Below, piece by piece: positions 24,303 to 37,282 of a stretch of DNA of 64,000 bases. The notes beneath the pieces were generated by a model that was given only the letters and a program-made list of their open reading frames with translations, made no database searches and was not told where the DNA came from. A program made the translations under genes and the position numbers. The stretch lies in the NCBI GenBank assembly GCA_905331475.1, contig CAJNYU010002210.1:186564-250563 (forward strand). The letters run 5' to 3'. Within the stretch, counting starts at the first letter, position 1, and each line of letters begins with the position of its first letter. Origin of the DNA: Rotaria socialis (Eukaryota > Rotifera > Eurotatoria > Philodinida > Philodinidae).

Positions 24303-25157
24303 TAATTGTGGTAATTAAAAATATCTAATAAACAGTCTGATTTTCGAGGTTTTTGGATCGCGGTCTCTTCTAGACACACCTATTTGTATCTCTTAGCCAA
24401 GTCCAGATCAGATGTCTGTCAAGGAGTCGTGTAATGAACTTGTACAGGTTACATTATCATAGAATCATTTTGCAGTAATACAGTGATTAAGAATGTTTCC
24501 AAGAGACTTCTTAGAAATAGTTGAGCACGATATTCTCGTCGTCTTTAGCCATTCACTCATAGTTCACTATGTATTTCAAGAATTGTGGAGAGACAAAAGT
24601 GTATACCAGATGCACATTTACCCGAGAAATCATCATACAGGAAACCAGATTTCTATCATGTTCCCTCACCTAATAACTGATATGTTGCGACCATGATTAT
24701 AATTAGTTTTGTAACGGTATTTGGCACGACCGACAATTGAAGATCTGTCATCGCACCTATTACTGTGCGTACTGCGGTGCTTGCCAAGGATAACCACTAC
24801 TACTATACCGAATAGCACAGTATGCAAAATCTTTAACTACCAATTCAGTCGACAGTCGACTATGATCTCAATACATCCGCTTTAGCGTTCCTGATTTTGT
24901 ATCACAAATGATATCAAAAATTCCTACATCAATGAGAAAAAAAATCTTTCTTTCCCTTTCATTCTTCGACTATCGCTTACTGCTGACAAATACACTACCT
25001 GTATAAATAATAAATTTCGATGCTAAAAAAATGTTTATTTGAATTCTTCTTAGGACGAGCTACGTAACAGGAATATTATTTAGTGACATTTTAGCTTTTT
25101 TTCTTTTTGTAAGAATAAATATGAAGTAACAACAAAAAGAGATGAAAAGAAGAACTT
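24303..25157. other. 3' flank of the eRF3 gene, no gene seen
   Basis: Less AT-rich than the surroundings (for example 24720-24900), perhaps the remains of another repeat. No supported gene. Confidence 0.35.
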
Positions 25158-27316
25158 TCACTCGATGATCTTAAGAACTTTTCCAACAGCAACGGTTCGA
25201 CCTTCATCTCTTAATGTAAACCGACCAAGTTGAGGAAAATGTTTAAATGGTTCCATACAAATAGCTTGTCCCGATTGTGATAATTCAAACCGAGCTATGG
25301 CTACCTGATCTTGTTTAATAAATCTCGGATGTTCTTGAGTTCTGTCACCAGTTTTACGGTCAATTAATGTTATAAGTTTTTTTAGTTGAACTTCAGCGAC
25401 AGCTGAATGAATATGAAGAACAGCCGAATAGCCAGGACATATGATTGATTTATGCTCAAGGATAGCAACCTATAGTAGAGAAATATAAAAATATACTTTA
25501 TTAACCATTTTTTTAATTGGATTTACTTGTGCATCAAAAACTCTTCCAACTCCGCATGGCTCTTGTTGAGTATCGCATAGAATAAATCCAGTTGAAATTT
25601 CCTGAAAATAATAATAATAATAATAATCAATAAGAGAAAACGAAACTTACTTCTTCTTCAACATTTTTTAATTTAAGCCTAACATTTTCTCCGCAAACGC
25701 AAGAATCAGTTTCAATGTCTTCATAATAAATATTTGTAACCTCAACGCGTGTTCGATTCGGCATAATTAAGCATCGATCACCGACACGACAACATCCAGA
25801 CTCAATTTTACCCATAACAATCACACCCATTTCCTATGTTAAATATATTTATTTTATACGACAGAAAAATTAAAACGAAAAATATACTTTGTATCGTTCA
25901 ACAATAGGCATCCGAAGTGCACCATCAATACTACGATTAAATGATGGTATATTGTCCAAGTATTCAATAAAATTTGGTCCTCTATAGACAAACAAAATTT
26001 TGTATTGATAATTTTTTTTTAATGAAAACTTACTTATACCAAGGTAAAATATGTTCTCCAGGATGCTCTTTAAGTATTGCTCCACTCATTCCACTGCAGG
26101 GCATAAAAACAGTGTCTTCACCAGGCTTGAAGCCACATTTTTTTAGATAAGGCGTTAATTTATCACGAATTTCGTCATATCTTGCTTGATCCCAATTAAC
26201 AGTTGGATCATCCATTTTATTAATAAGAACAACTAAATAACGAACACCAGCTGTTTTAACCAACATAGCATGTTCACGTGTTTGACCGCCACGCTCAAAT
26301 CCCGTTTCAAATTCACCTTTACGAGCAGAAATAACCTAAAATTTGAATTTCATAAGAAAAATCTTTCCAAATAAGAAATTAATTACAAGAATAGCAATGT
26401 CTGCTTGAGATGCGCCACCAATCATGTTTGGAACAAAACATTTATGACCAGGTGCATCGAGAATGATGAAATGTTTCTTTTCTGTTTCAAACCAAGCCCG
26501 ACCAACTTCAACAGTTTTTCCTTTGTCTCTTTCTTCTTCGTTTGTATCTAATGCCCATGATAAATACCAAGATTCACGAGATTTTTCACGAGCTTCATTT
26601 TGATATTTTTCTAATGTTCGTTTATCAACTTGTCCTGTTAAAAACCTAATAGAAAAGAAAACGAATAAAAGTATTTGATTTCATTGATAAATTATGTCAA
26701 ATTTACATAAGTTGTCCACCGATTGTGGATTTTCCTGCATCGACATGACCACAAAAAACAATATTGACAGGTTCTTTTTTTCTTACAATATCTCGTTTAA
26801 TAATCAAATTTTTCTTTTCTTTTGGAACTGTTGAACTAGTAGCTGTGTTTGCTTTGTTTACTGATGTTGTTGTTGTTGCTGCTGCTGTTGTCGCTGCTGT
26901 TGAATCATCCATCATTCCTAAATTTTTATATTAACACAATTTGAACACATATAAATCATTGAAAACGAACTTTCATTTTGGTCCTCAGAAATTTCATCGA
27001 TTTCTCCTGTAGAAACATTTTCTTTTATTTGTTGTTGATCATTGGATTCGATTTGATTTGTGCTCATAGTAACTGCTGCCACTTGGTTGCCGTCATGCTC
27101 ACTTGTATGTCGATTAACAACAGGTGTTGATGGTGGAGTTTTAGGTAGTGGTGCTGCTGGAAGATTTGCTGCTTTAGAGCCAAATGAAAATCCTGAACCG
27201 AAAGATGGAACAAATTCATTAGCATTGACATTCAAAGCAGAAAGCTTTGTTGTTGCTGATGATAATGATACATTTTCTTCCTCTTGTTGATCCCAATTCG
27301 ATGGTGGCTCATCCAT
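25158..27316 (-). CDS. GSPT1: Peptide chain release factor eRF3, GTPase
   Basis: Eight exons, 26971-27316, 26707-26917, 26397-26646, 26034-26335, 25888-25981, 25651-25833, 25527-25601 and 25158-25469, all with GT-AG junctions in frame, give 590 residues. The start is the ATG at 27316 ([10 protein letters not shown]). The N-terminal region holds a PAM2 motif ([15 protein letters not shown]), which binds the MLLE domain of poly(A)-binding protein. The GTPase core has G1 [10 protein letters not shown]3 DAPGH and G4 NKMD, with eRF3-specific [18 protein letters not shown]. Two beta-barrel domains follow ([32 protein letters not shown]), ending [14 protein letters not shown]. eRF3 works with eRF1 in the cytosol to end translation and links termination to mRNA decay through poly(A)-binding protein. 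Domains and length match animal GSPT1. It looks fully intact. Confidence 0.96.
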
Positions 27317-28302
27317 TTTTAGTCTTCGAAATTTCAATCAATCAAATCTATTTGAACAGAAAAAGAATGCAATACATTTATTGGCCAAGAAAATCAATTT
27401 TTAAAGTAATAATCAATATCAAAACATAATTCATTGGAATGTTATCAATGGTTAAAAGAAAACAACCAATGCCAGACAGTGTTTAGTATAGTGCCTCCTT
27501 ATGTTTTTCATGTATCCAACAGAGGGCACAAACTCATTTTTGTTCACAGCTGAACTTTTTTAGTCATATGTTTGTAAATAAAACTATTTTTAATTGTACA
27601 TAAATCGATATTTAATGAATTTGATGAAAAATATTAAATTTTCCTGTTTTTCGCCATTCATTTCCATCTATTATTATAAAAAAATAAGTTTTTATCGAAG
27701 CTTATTTCCAATACGAACTTTGAAAAGTCAAGACTATGAAAAATTCCATGTCAATTTCAATTTATTAACAGTATTGTTCAAAATTGTTAATTATCTTATC
27801 TAAGATAGATCAACATCATTTTTAGATTTTGAAATAATATAATAGATACGGATGTTCAAGGAGAAATAATAAACTTCGAGCAGTGATAAATTTAACGAAT
27901 GACCACTTGAGCGATTGAAAAGTACTTGGAAAAACATTTTTTTATATTTATCGGAAGAAAGAACAAAAATTGAACTTCTTCTCTGGAATGAATTTGAAAA
28001 TACATCTTTTGGTTATAATCGTTTATCTCTTCTCTTTCATTGATTCATGATAAGATCGATGTATATAGAAATTAGTATGAATAATTAAACGAGAAAAATA
28101 ACTTCGGTGTCTAAAATGATGTCTGATAAAAATAAAATAACCAGTAGAAAGTTATTGATCTGAGAAAGAGATTGCTTTTAGTTCTCGAAGCAACTTTCGA
28201 ATAAAAAATACTTTTGCTGAAATATATTTTATTTGTTTGTTAAATCTGAAAACAAATTTTATTGATCAATAAAAGCTGAATAATTGCTGTTATAAATTAA
28301 AT
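27317..28302. other. Upstream region of eRF3 and start of a duplicated block
   Basis: The eRF3 promoter lies at the left. From about 28030 the sequence resembles 33440-33800 (see the duplicated 3' end). Small open frames here show no coding character. Confidence 0.4.
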
Positions 28303-28360
28303 TTAAATGAATATTGTTGATAGATATTCTTGAAGTGTATTATCTGATAAAAGAAATTTA
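28060..28360 (-). repeat. Duplicated gene 3' end, copy A
   Basis: Matches 33470-33840 in the same orientation. Shared words include tgttgatagatattcttga, gaaaacaaattttattgat and atgtatatagaaat. The copy includes the last 10 codons, the stop region and about 250 bases of downstream flank of the PDZ gene. Confidence 0.65.
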
Positions 28361-28569
28361 AGAAAAAGAAATAAAAGCAATTTTATGTTTACCTAATATT
28401 ACTTTTCCATCTTGATTAGGATCAGCTCTCATTATTTCTAAACAAAGAGTTTTATGTGCATTTGCATAATCTTCACATTGTTTGTGATCTCCTTGTCCAA
28501 TAAATGTTGAAAGTTTATTAGCAAGCATTTCAAAATCAAGTGGAGCTATTGAACCATTATGATCGACAT
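28303..28569 (-). pseudogene. EF-hand protein, C-terminal exons only
   Basis: Exon 28393-28569 codes 59 residues with an EF-hand loop DVDHNGSIAPLDFEML and a second loop DPNQDGKVIL that is cut by an intron (donor gtaaac at 28392). The next acceptor gives a 41-base terminal exon, 28303-28343, coding DNTLQEYLSTIFI and a stop. EF-hand pairs of this kind bind calcium, as in calexcitin or sarcoplasmic calcium-binding proteins. A further loop-like exon, NNDGNIASTS, lies at 28769-28804, but its phase does not fit the next exon. No start or first EF-hand was found, so this is a broken or partial gene. The terminal exon is a copy of the 3' end of the PDZ gene at 33.8 kb. Confidence 0.5.
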
Positions 28570-29431
28570 CTCAATAAAAATGAAAAAGATGAAAAACCAT
28601 GAAATTATTTATATTAAATACTATGAAGATAAAATTGATGTTCCATTTTTTTATTCCAAAAATTGTTTGATTGATTCGTCTAAATTTGATTAATTATCAA
28701 TCTAGAGACTATTTGCTTTGTTTTTCTTTTGAGAATTTCCGATCTATCTCTTAGAATAAATTATTTACCTGAGATGTAGAAGCGATGTTGCCATCGTTGT
28801 TACTCTATTGTATTCGTTTTGGGTTACCGTTTCCAGTTCTCATATAATCAAAAAAAAAAGTTGTGCACGTTTGTATTGAATTGGGAATAATCCGTATACA
28901 CACACGATTTTTTTCCTTGTACTCAATATATCAAAATTGAATTAAGAAAAAAAAGCCATACTCTTTATTCAAATATTTCACCGAGAATGACATTCATCTA
29001 GCTCTATTAGAAAAGGTCAAATAGTAGAGTTATTTACTATAATCGGTATAATTCGATTGAGAAAGTTGTGCTTTCCCACATACTTTTATTAGATTTAGAA
29101 TCATAAAATAACAACAACAACAACAACCAAAAACAACGATATAAATAAATATACAGAGTATTTGAAAAGTTTTAGTGTTCCATAAAGTAATGAAAAAGAT
29201 TATAATTATATCATAATAGATAATCTTTTTTTGATTTAATTTTTCATTAGAAAAAATATTTATTTCTAATTCATGTTTATATTTTTATAGTTAATTTAAT
29301 TTTTTTCTAATAATTTTTTACATAAAATAAATTCATCAAAATTATATAATGTTATTTCACATAATGTTTGAATAATGTTATGATTTGTTCAAATAATTTT
29401 TCTTCTGTAATATTGAGGTAGAAGAATACGT
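28570..29431. other. Non-coding apart from one possible EF-hand exon
   Basis: The short loop-like exon at 28769-28804 (minus strand) is flanked by AG and GT. Otherwise AT-rich, nothing seen. Confidence 0.35.
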
Positions 29432-30308
29432 TTAACATAAAACGAATTTTCTATTCGATAGCAAAATTTTAAAAGACTTTTTAATGTCAATACTTTTGGT
29501 TGATGACGCCATGATAAAAAACTGATATGATAATGACCATCGGTCAATTTGTGTTTGTTCGGTTTTTATTAAATTTAATGCATATTGTTCATAATCAATT
29601 AAAGCGAAGGATTTTCTATTATATGAATAATAGCAAATTGATGGTTCAACTGAAGCATTAAATAGAGTAATAGATAAATGGCAAAGAATACCCATTGTGC
29701 TATTCAATTGCTAAATATATGCGTAATGTATCTTGATGAAGATCACCATTTAAAAACTATATAATTATAATTTTTGAATATCTATCAATAATAAATTACA
29801 ATCATTGAAATAATATTCTTCAGATACTGTTTTATTGAACCATCGAAACAAAAGGTTTTGTTTTGAATTTATAGAAGAAATAGAAAATAAAAAAATAATT
29901 TTGTAGACATTTCCTTGTATCTCAGTTTCTCTTACATACGACGTTTGATTCATTGCTTCATTTTTATCATAATAATCTATAGTTTCTAATTGAAACATAA
30001 CTGTATCCAACTTTTATTGAAGAAAATAATGAAGTACAATTAGTTGATTTACAACAAACATAATTTAGAGCATAAAAATAAGAAATGATTACATATCAAT
30101 ATCAAAGATGAAAAAAAAACATTTACAAGAAACCAATCAATATTTTACGCACAAAAATAATATCACTGTCTGCTTGAAGCATTTCATAATGAACTTCAAA
30201 TGGTGCACCGTTTTCTGCGAGATCATTAATAAATGGCCATTGTTCTAAACTGTTACACCTTTCAAAATCAAATTCGACTCTACCATAAACATGAGCTAAG
30301 AAGGTCAT
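29432..30308 (-). CDS. Gene of unknown function, exon structure provisional
   Basis: Three minus-strand stretches look protein-coding. The first starts at the ATG at 30308 (MTFLAHVYGRVEFDFERC) and probably ends at 30153 with a GT donor after DSDIIF. The second, 29765-30010, opens LDTVMFQLETIDYYDKNEAM and joins the first in phase 0. The third, about 29432-29710, reads NSTMGILCHLSITLFNASVE to a stop. The junction between the second and third is uncertain; more than one acceptor is possible. There is no signal peptide, membrane segment or motif that I recognise. Composition (Tyr, Asn, Glu, Phe) is unlike chance. It lies just downstream of an F-box pseudogene on the same strand. Confidence 0.4.
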
Positions 30309-30659
30309 TTAAAAAAGTCAATTTTTAGAGGGCTTCTCAAGTATCTTTTGTCAAAAGGGGTGGAGCTCTCCTAGTGTACCGAAAGTTTTATTTTAAGATG
30401 TGCAAAGATACGAACGAAACATAATGCTTTGATTTATAGAGCTGTTTACATGATGTCTTCTCTAATCATCTTTCTAAATAACATCATCTTAAGATTAACT
30501 GTTAGTACAACATCATTAATATTCGATATTTCTTTATATCTTAATTATATTGTTCATCGAAATACAACATTTATTAAATTTTTCAATTTATTTAACATAT
30601 AAAAACAAGATTTCATTTTGTAACGAAGGAAAGCAATGACAAAAATCGTTTACCTGTAG

Positions 30660-32078
30660 GAATGCGTAGATTTATAACATTAAGTTTATTCAGTAAAGGA
30701 AAAGATCAGGAAATTCGAAGAAAGTATTCATGATTGAATAGGACTACATCTTGTACCACCGAATGCGTAACATATCTGAATATAATATCTGAAAATATAT
30801 TGCCAATATCTTGAAGCTGATCGAATTCAAACGGAAGTGAGAAGATAGAACATACAGCTTCACAACGACTGATATAGTTTATGATATTAACCATACGTTG
30901 TTGGTGTCCAATATTTGCAGCAACTCATTGAATATCTTAGCTAGGCACATAACGAAATAAATCAGCAGTATCATCAGAAGTACTAATATAAAAAGTAAAT
31001 GAATGAAAGCGTGGCATATAAAGACGGATTTCATTTTGAAGATCAGAGCTATCGATAAATGTACCTCGATTTTTTTATACGAAGATAAAGAGTTAATTTT
31101 TCCAAGCATATCATACGACGAAGAAGTGGTCAATTTTTCTCATCGTATTCACCAATTAGACGATAACATTTCAATGAGAAACATTTCAAATTAGGCAAAT
31201 CATCCTATACGATAAAAAAAAAGAATATTCATAAATATAAAAGCGTATAGAATTGGTAGCCAACTTTATTTCATGGTTGACATTCTTTGTTAAAATGTGC
31301 CATATTGGAAAATGATTAATGAAGATTTGCTTGTGTCACGTAATCGAATAATAAGTGTAGTTAATTGTTTGAGTCGATGATCAAGTAAATAAAGACAATC
31401 ATCTGTGCGAGCATCCATATATAAATGAGTAACAGTTGAAGAGAAAAAACTAATCGATGATAAACCACAGAGTAATAAAGGTGGATATGATGGATTGAAT
31501 GTTTTAATAATACTCAAATGTTTTAAATTTTTAAAGAACTTGAAGATATGTTTAAAAACAATTCTATTATAGTTTTTCAATGCTTCTAACCCACGCCATT
31601 CGTCATTATTGACGAGAATAAGGTTGGTAATTTTTTGTTAAACGATATATCGAAGAGATGATTCATCTAAATAATTAATAAACTATTCTAGTCTGTTCTA
31701 TTTAACATCATTCTCTGTTATTTTTCTTGTAAAATAATTTAAACCCACTTCATGTTTGAAGTTTAAAAGGTTAAGCTCGGTTAGATTTGGATAATCAACA
31801 GCTAGAGCGGCTCAAGAATGAAACAATTCACATTTTGATGAGCTTCTGGCAATATTTTCTTGCAAAATCGATGAAGTTTGTGTTGATCAATTGAAGGTAC
31901 ATTATCGGCGTATATAAAATTGAGTATTTCTGAAGATTTTTTCTTGTGCTAGACTGTTCAAATGTTCACTATTAACGTCCAAAAATGAATAAAGAACATC
32001 GATACTACTCAGTTTTTTCAAAATAATAATTAATATCTCATCAGGTAGATCCAATAGATTAACATTCGATCGACTCAT
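30660..32078 (-). pseudogene. F-box family gene of bdelloid type, decayed
   Basis: From the ATG at 32078 the minus strand reads MSRSNVNLLDLPDEILIIIL followed by KKLSSIDVLYSFLDVN, an F-box of about 40 residues. Further family segments follow in order but in different frames: VFKHIFKFFKNLKHLSI (about 31550-31500), LYLLDHRLKQLTTLII (about 31390-31340), and LPFEFDQLQDIGNIF with HEYFLRIS near 30710-30860. The order and spacing match the intact bdelloid F-box proteins, which are about 550 residues long. Several frame changes and stops break it, so no full product can be made. The family is very large in bdelloids; intact members would recruit substrates to SCF ubiquitin ligase. Confidence 0.75.
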
Positions 32079-33799
32079 ATTTTATTCTGATTACGACAAC
32101 TGCTCGAAAATAAAGGTGTATACATATATATATATATATATATATATGTTTAAGTTGTTGAAAAAACCGAATAATCTATGGCATCGTCCAATTGAATCAT
32201 CGCCATCTAATGTTGTTTTAACTTTCAATCCATTTTGTGCATGTGCATGGCCACTATCGTATGTATTCATTGATATGAAGACTGAAGAATATATGATATT
32301 ACCTCAATAAGGAAAATATTAACCCGAGTGAGAGAGCGACTAAAACATAGACGATGATCTCAATACGAAAATTTCTGAGTAACGATTGACGGTGCTTCTT
32401 CAGTTCAACGATACTCTACACAATTGGTCGTGTATTATAACAAAAAAGGAAAAAAATCTATTCGTTGATCTATTTTAGTCAATAAGAATGGAAGAAGGAA
32501 TGCCTATTTAGTTTGGTTTCTCTCAATCGCCTTGTATTCGAACGAAAAAGTCAAAATACAAAGAGTAAACCAAAAGTGCATTTTTTTAAATAGATTTTAT
32601 TTTGTAAGATTGCCAAAAATCGACGATACAATATCTTTTAAAATAAAAAAGTAGTCTCTCGAAAGTATTTCTAGTATCTGTCAAAAACGTTTCAGCTTGG
32701 TTATATGTATTATGTCTGAGGAACGAGAACAATTCTACAGACTTTTGCCTAAAAACTAGGCTCCGTGAAAGCTCGGCAGAACGAAAAATGATTTAACCGT
32801 TTTCACATAGAAAACGTTCTATCTGTTCGACTTTTTTAAACTTCAGAGCTAAATTTGAATTCTCAAAACGTTTATAATGGATAAAGAACACTTAAAAGCA
32901 TATATAGAGCGCAAAAAGTCAAAACTAAAATAATGAGCATTTAGGCTCGGAGAAGAGGAAGGATTCTTGTAAATAACCCTATAAAAATTGCTAGAACGAT
33001 GCCCAACCACCCATCATTTTCTGTTTCCACCACTAGTGTGGGTGTCGTTGATCCGAATCTGAAGAAGCACCCAAATATTAAAAGAAATATCGCATCAGTC
33101 GATCCAATTTGTTAATTCAAGATTGGAGATCAATAGAAACCATAAGAGAATTTTATTTTTCAACAAATCATCTTACTATTATTGGTTGATTGATTCTCAT
33201 CTGTTGTACAAGAATATTTGTGAAAATTGATTATAAAATATTATTTTGCGATCTGTGTATTTGCAATAAGAATTTTAAAACTCAAGACAATCAAAAAAAG
33301 TCGCTATAGATTTGGATTTGTTAACCATATTGTTCAAAGCACCTATAGGTTTTAAAATAATATCATGAAATTTCTGATAGTATCGATGTCTTGTACATCA
33401 TTGCTAATCAGGTACATAATTTTAAATATCTCTTTAGTTGATTCATTATATGATTAATGTATATAGAAATGAGCAGAGAAATAATGTTGTGATGATAAAT
33501 ATTTGTTTTGGTTATCAATTATATAATTATACGAGAGAAATAACATCAGTGTCTGAAATAGGCCAGAGAAAAGTTTCCTTTTTCGAAACAATTTTTAAAT
33601 AAAAAATTCCTTATTGAAAATTGCCGATTATAATTTAATAATGATCAATGGACAATTTCTATTTATTAAAAAAGAATATTTCTGTGAAAATTGTTAAAAG
33701 AAAGACAAAATTGAAATATATACGTATTCTGTGTTTGTTAAATTTGAAAACAAATTTTATTGATAAATAAAACCTGAATAGTTGTTTCTAAGAATAAAT
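32079..33799. other. Intergenic, with an AT microsatellite
   Basis: A (TA)n tract lies at 32121-32148. The frame at 32116-32310 begins inside that tract and has no known motif. Bases 33440-33799 form copy B of the duplicated 3' end. No gene is supported. Confidence 0.45.
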
Positions 33800-33840
33800 T
33801 TAAACAATTATTGTTGATAGATATTCTTGAGTTGATGGAA
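33470..33840 (-). repeat. Duplicated gene 3' end, copy B (parent)
   Basis: The end and downstream flank of the PDZ gene; its diverged copy is at 28060-28360, about 5.4 kb away in the same orientation. Confidence 0.65.
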
Positions 33841-36800
33841 ATGTTAAATGATGATCAATTCGATGTTGCTGAAGAATTGTTTTTAATTTTTCTTTTTCAC
33901 TAATTGATTCTTGTTGATATTTTATTGCTAAATATGGCTTTTCTTTTAATTCTTGTTGATTTTCATGTAAAAATATTCGATTTAATAAATTATAATCTTC
34001 TGTTATTGATTCAATCAAATTTTCTTGAGAAAAATTTGTTTGTTTTTCATAAATATTTGATCGTTGATGTTGTTTTCTTCTTCGTTGTGCTTTAATAGAA
34101 TATCGACTTTGCTTTAATAGACTAATTGATCGATCATCTTTTCTTATGAATAATCGAGTTTTTTCCTTTATATCTTGATTTTTAGGATAACGGAGCCGAT
34201 TACTATTGCGCTGTTTATTTTTGTTGGACCCATATTTACCAGTATCAATATGGTTGAAATTTTCTTTTAAATATGTAAAATATCTTTCGATCATTTTTTC
34301 ATTATGATTATTAAATGAAAGCGGTTTTATTATTGATTTTTCATTACTATGTTTTCTGTCGAATTCTATTTCTGAATGAAGAAAATCTTTTATAATAGGT
34401 TTTTTGTTATCGAATTTTTCTTCAATAATTGAACAATTTTCGAAATCATCTAAAGACAAGCAACGACGATATTGAATTTGTTCCGAATATAAATGACTCT
34501 GACGATAACCAGCGCATTGCTCAAATATTAAACAAGATAAACTAACAGATTTTTTTTTAAGACCATTGAATTGATTAAAACATTTCTAGAAAGAAAAATA
34601 TTATTTCCATTATAAATAAAATCGAAAATTAAAAGTTTTAACTTTGTGTATCGATCGATGATTTGTTCGGATAGACTATTTAAAAAACAGTTTTTCTTTA
34701 ATAAAAAAGAAAGAAAGAAAGAAAACCTACTTACTTGACATCTAATAATTTGTAAAATAATCGTTGACGCTCCATTGACAAGATTAATGGCTTGATCTCT
34801 ATTTGTAACTGGATAATTATTTATTTTAATAATTTGATCGCCACATTGAAGTTTTCCTTGGTAATCAGCAATACTTTTTTTCTCGACCTATTGAATATTA
34901 ATTATATTGATTAGATTATTAGAAATAAAATTTTACTTGTTCGATGCAAATATTTATTATTGATGTTGATGTTATACCATAACATAAAGTTAAACCGAAT
35001 CGTTCATTTGGATTATTACGATGAAGAATAACATCCTTTAAATAGAATAATTTTGTTTTTTAATTAAATTATATTTATTAATACACTCAATTCAATAAAA
35101 CAAAAGTAAGCATATGTAAAATTATGCTTACTTTTATAATTATTTCATTATTTAATGTTGAACACGTTCGATGAAATAATCGATCATCCATTGAATAATT
35201 TCTCATCTTTTGATTATTTTTATTACATTTGAATGTTGCTTGTTGACTATAAAGCAGAAATATTAACTTTAGAAAAGTAAATCTATACTAATGTTTTCAA
35301 TCATGAAATTCTATAGATCACTATTCATTGCTAATCAATTATTTTTCAGGTTAGAGATGAAATATTTAATTATAAATGAAAATCGAAACTTACTAAAATC
35401 ATCTCATCTATTTATAATAAAACCTATACAATTTAATTATACGTATGAAAAAAGGTTTTTTTCTTTGTCTGATATCATAATTTTATTTATTCTTGATAAA
35501 ATATTTCTTGTTTTTTTTGTGATTTGTACGAAAAATATTTATCAAAAGTGAGATATCTTTTTATCAAGGATTTCTATGATATTGAAAGATTTTATTTTCA
35601 TTGATCAACATAACAATAAATAAGTAATTATTCGTATTGTTAATCAATTAGATCAATATTATTTGTATAAAAAAAGTCATCTATCTATTTATTTGAATGG
35701 TCTATCGATAATCATTTGAATCGATATCGTGATACACTGATTTTCTGGATAAATTCTTTTCTTAACAAAACTCAATATTGAATATATGTCATGTCAATAC
35801 GATTTTATCTGACAGATCAATGAAAGGCAATTATTAGATGAATCTTTCGCTCATAAAAATTTAGCTTTTCGTTGTTTCTATGAGTTCAATAGAAAAATTT
35901 TCAAATCCTTTGAATCAAGTAGATAGATAGAGAGAAAGAGAGTACTAGGTTACAGGGCATATTCACATTGATGATCATTTTAAAAATAGGTATCATGAGC
36001 TGAACGATAAAATGCCTTCTTGTTTTTGTTAAACTCGTAAATAAAGAAAATAGTCATTGATTTCAATATGAATCGTAAAGAATAAACATTAGTAAAAGAA
36101 AAATTGATAATATATTCATAAATCGTACTCTTAATTGTTCAATAACTGGTAGAAATCATAAAAATACAAGGTTTCATAGATTCATGTTGATATTTCAAAA
36201 AAGCAAAGAGAAAAGTAATTTCGATAGTAAAAAAATGTCGTTTCATTTCATTAATTTTTCTTATGAAGGTTAATTGATTAATCAAATAGATGCGTTGAGG
36301 GTTCTCTTATCTGCTTTTATTTTTAGTTAAATACATGTGTAAACTTGCCTGTTGTCTTGTCGCAGTGTATCATATGATGATCTGATATTGATATTATTTT
36401 GTTCATTGAAATTCATAGAAGAAGATTCATGTTGATTAATGATTTTCTTATTTGAATTAACATCAGTGATGATTGTTGCTTGCTAAACAATATCAAAGAA
36501 GAAGAAGAAGAAGAAGAAAAAGAAAAATCACTACATAGTAACATTAGTAACATGATTGATCAGTTGATAATCGAAACGAGCAAACTAAGAATATTCTTAT
36601 CACTATATAATATATGAAAATGTTACTTTTTTTAGAAATAGACCCCTTTATGATGAGTCGGATAATATCTATTTTATAGAATAGAAAATAGACAAAAGAC
36701 TCTGGAAGTCTAGTAGAGAATCAATATGTTGAATAAGGAGCTTTACCATAATTATCTCAGAATATAATAGAGTTATATTTTCTCTCTTTGACAAAGTCAT

Positions 36801-37282
36801 TTTGTTATAAACATATATATATATATATATCATTTTTTACGTCATTGCATAATGTCGGAAGTTATATATAAGTATACGTGTTTAAATGAACTCATTGAAC
36901 TGATGTTTGTTCTTTTCCCATCAATCATCAATTCTCTTCGAATTCATTCATTACAATAATTTAATCGATAAAAGTGGTTTTAAAAAGGTGCTCGTTTAAC
37001 AATATTAATTTTTTATTTGTCTTTAATTAGTAAAACAAAATCGCAAAGTTATTGATTTACATTTGTTATCAAATAGCTCTCTGTTATATAAGAGTATTTG
37101 ATATTAACTAGACTCAATTTATGAAGTTATTTTTTACCATAATCGAAATTTCTTTTGATAAAATAATTCCTGAAACTTACCCTTAACGTGGATTTTTTCT
37201 TTTTATTTATCGATGGAAAGTCTTTTGTGCCACAAATAAGATAGTTTAGTTTTGAACAGCCACGACTACCAATACAACTCAT
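33800..37282 (-). CDS. Single-PDZ-domain protein
   Basis: Six exons, 37181-37282, 36349-36482, 35132-35246, 34937-35035, 34735-34887 and 33800-34585, join in frame to 462 residues. The start is the ATG at 37282 (MSCIGSRGCSKLNYLICG); the cysteines near the N-terminus could be lipidated, which is inference. The PDZ domain spans exons 4-5: RFGLTLCYGI is the ligand-binding loop and first strand, and QGKLQCGDQIIKINNYPV plus DQAINLV complete the fold. The last exon is long, polar and Lys/Gln-rich, probably disordered, ending STQEYLSTIIV, whose final residues resemble a PDZ ligand. PDZ proteins scaffold membrane receptors and junction proteins. Intron 2 uses a GC donor (AACAG|gcaagt), a rare but functional class. 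A NotI-type GC island (gcggccgc) lies about 130 bases upstream. Confidence 0.7.
36495..36525. repeat. GAA microsatellite
   Basis: gaagaagaagaagaagaag-type run in intron 1 of the PDZ gene. Confidence 0.8.
36816..36830. repeat. Short (AT)n tract
   Basis: About eight AT units in intron 1 of the PDZ gene. Confidence 0.7.

Noticed and set aside
26918-27337. Longer N-terminus for eRF3 (MKFRRLK...)
   Set aside because: The upstream 'start' is TTG; the ATG at 27316 precedes the conserved region.
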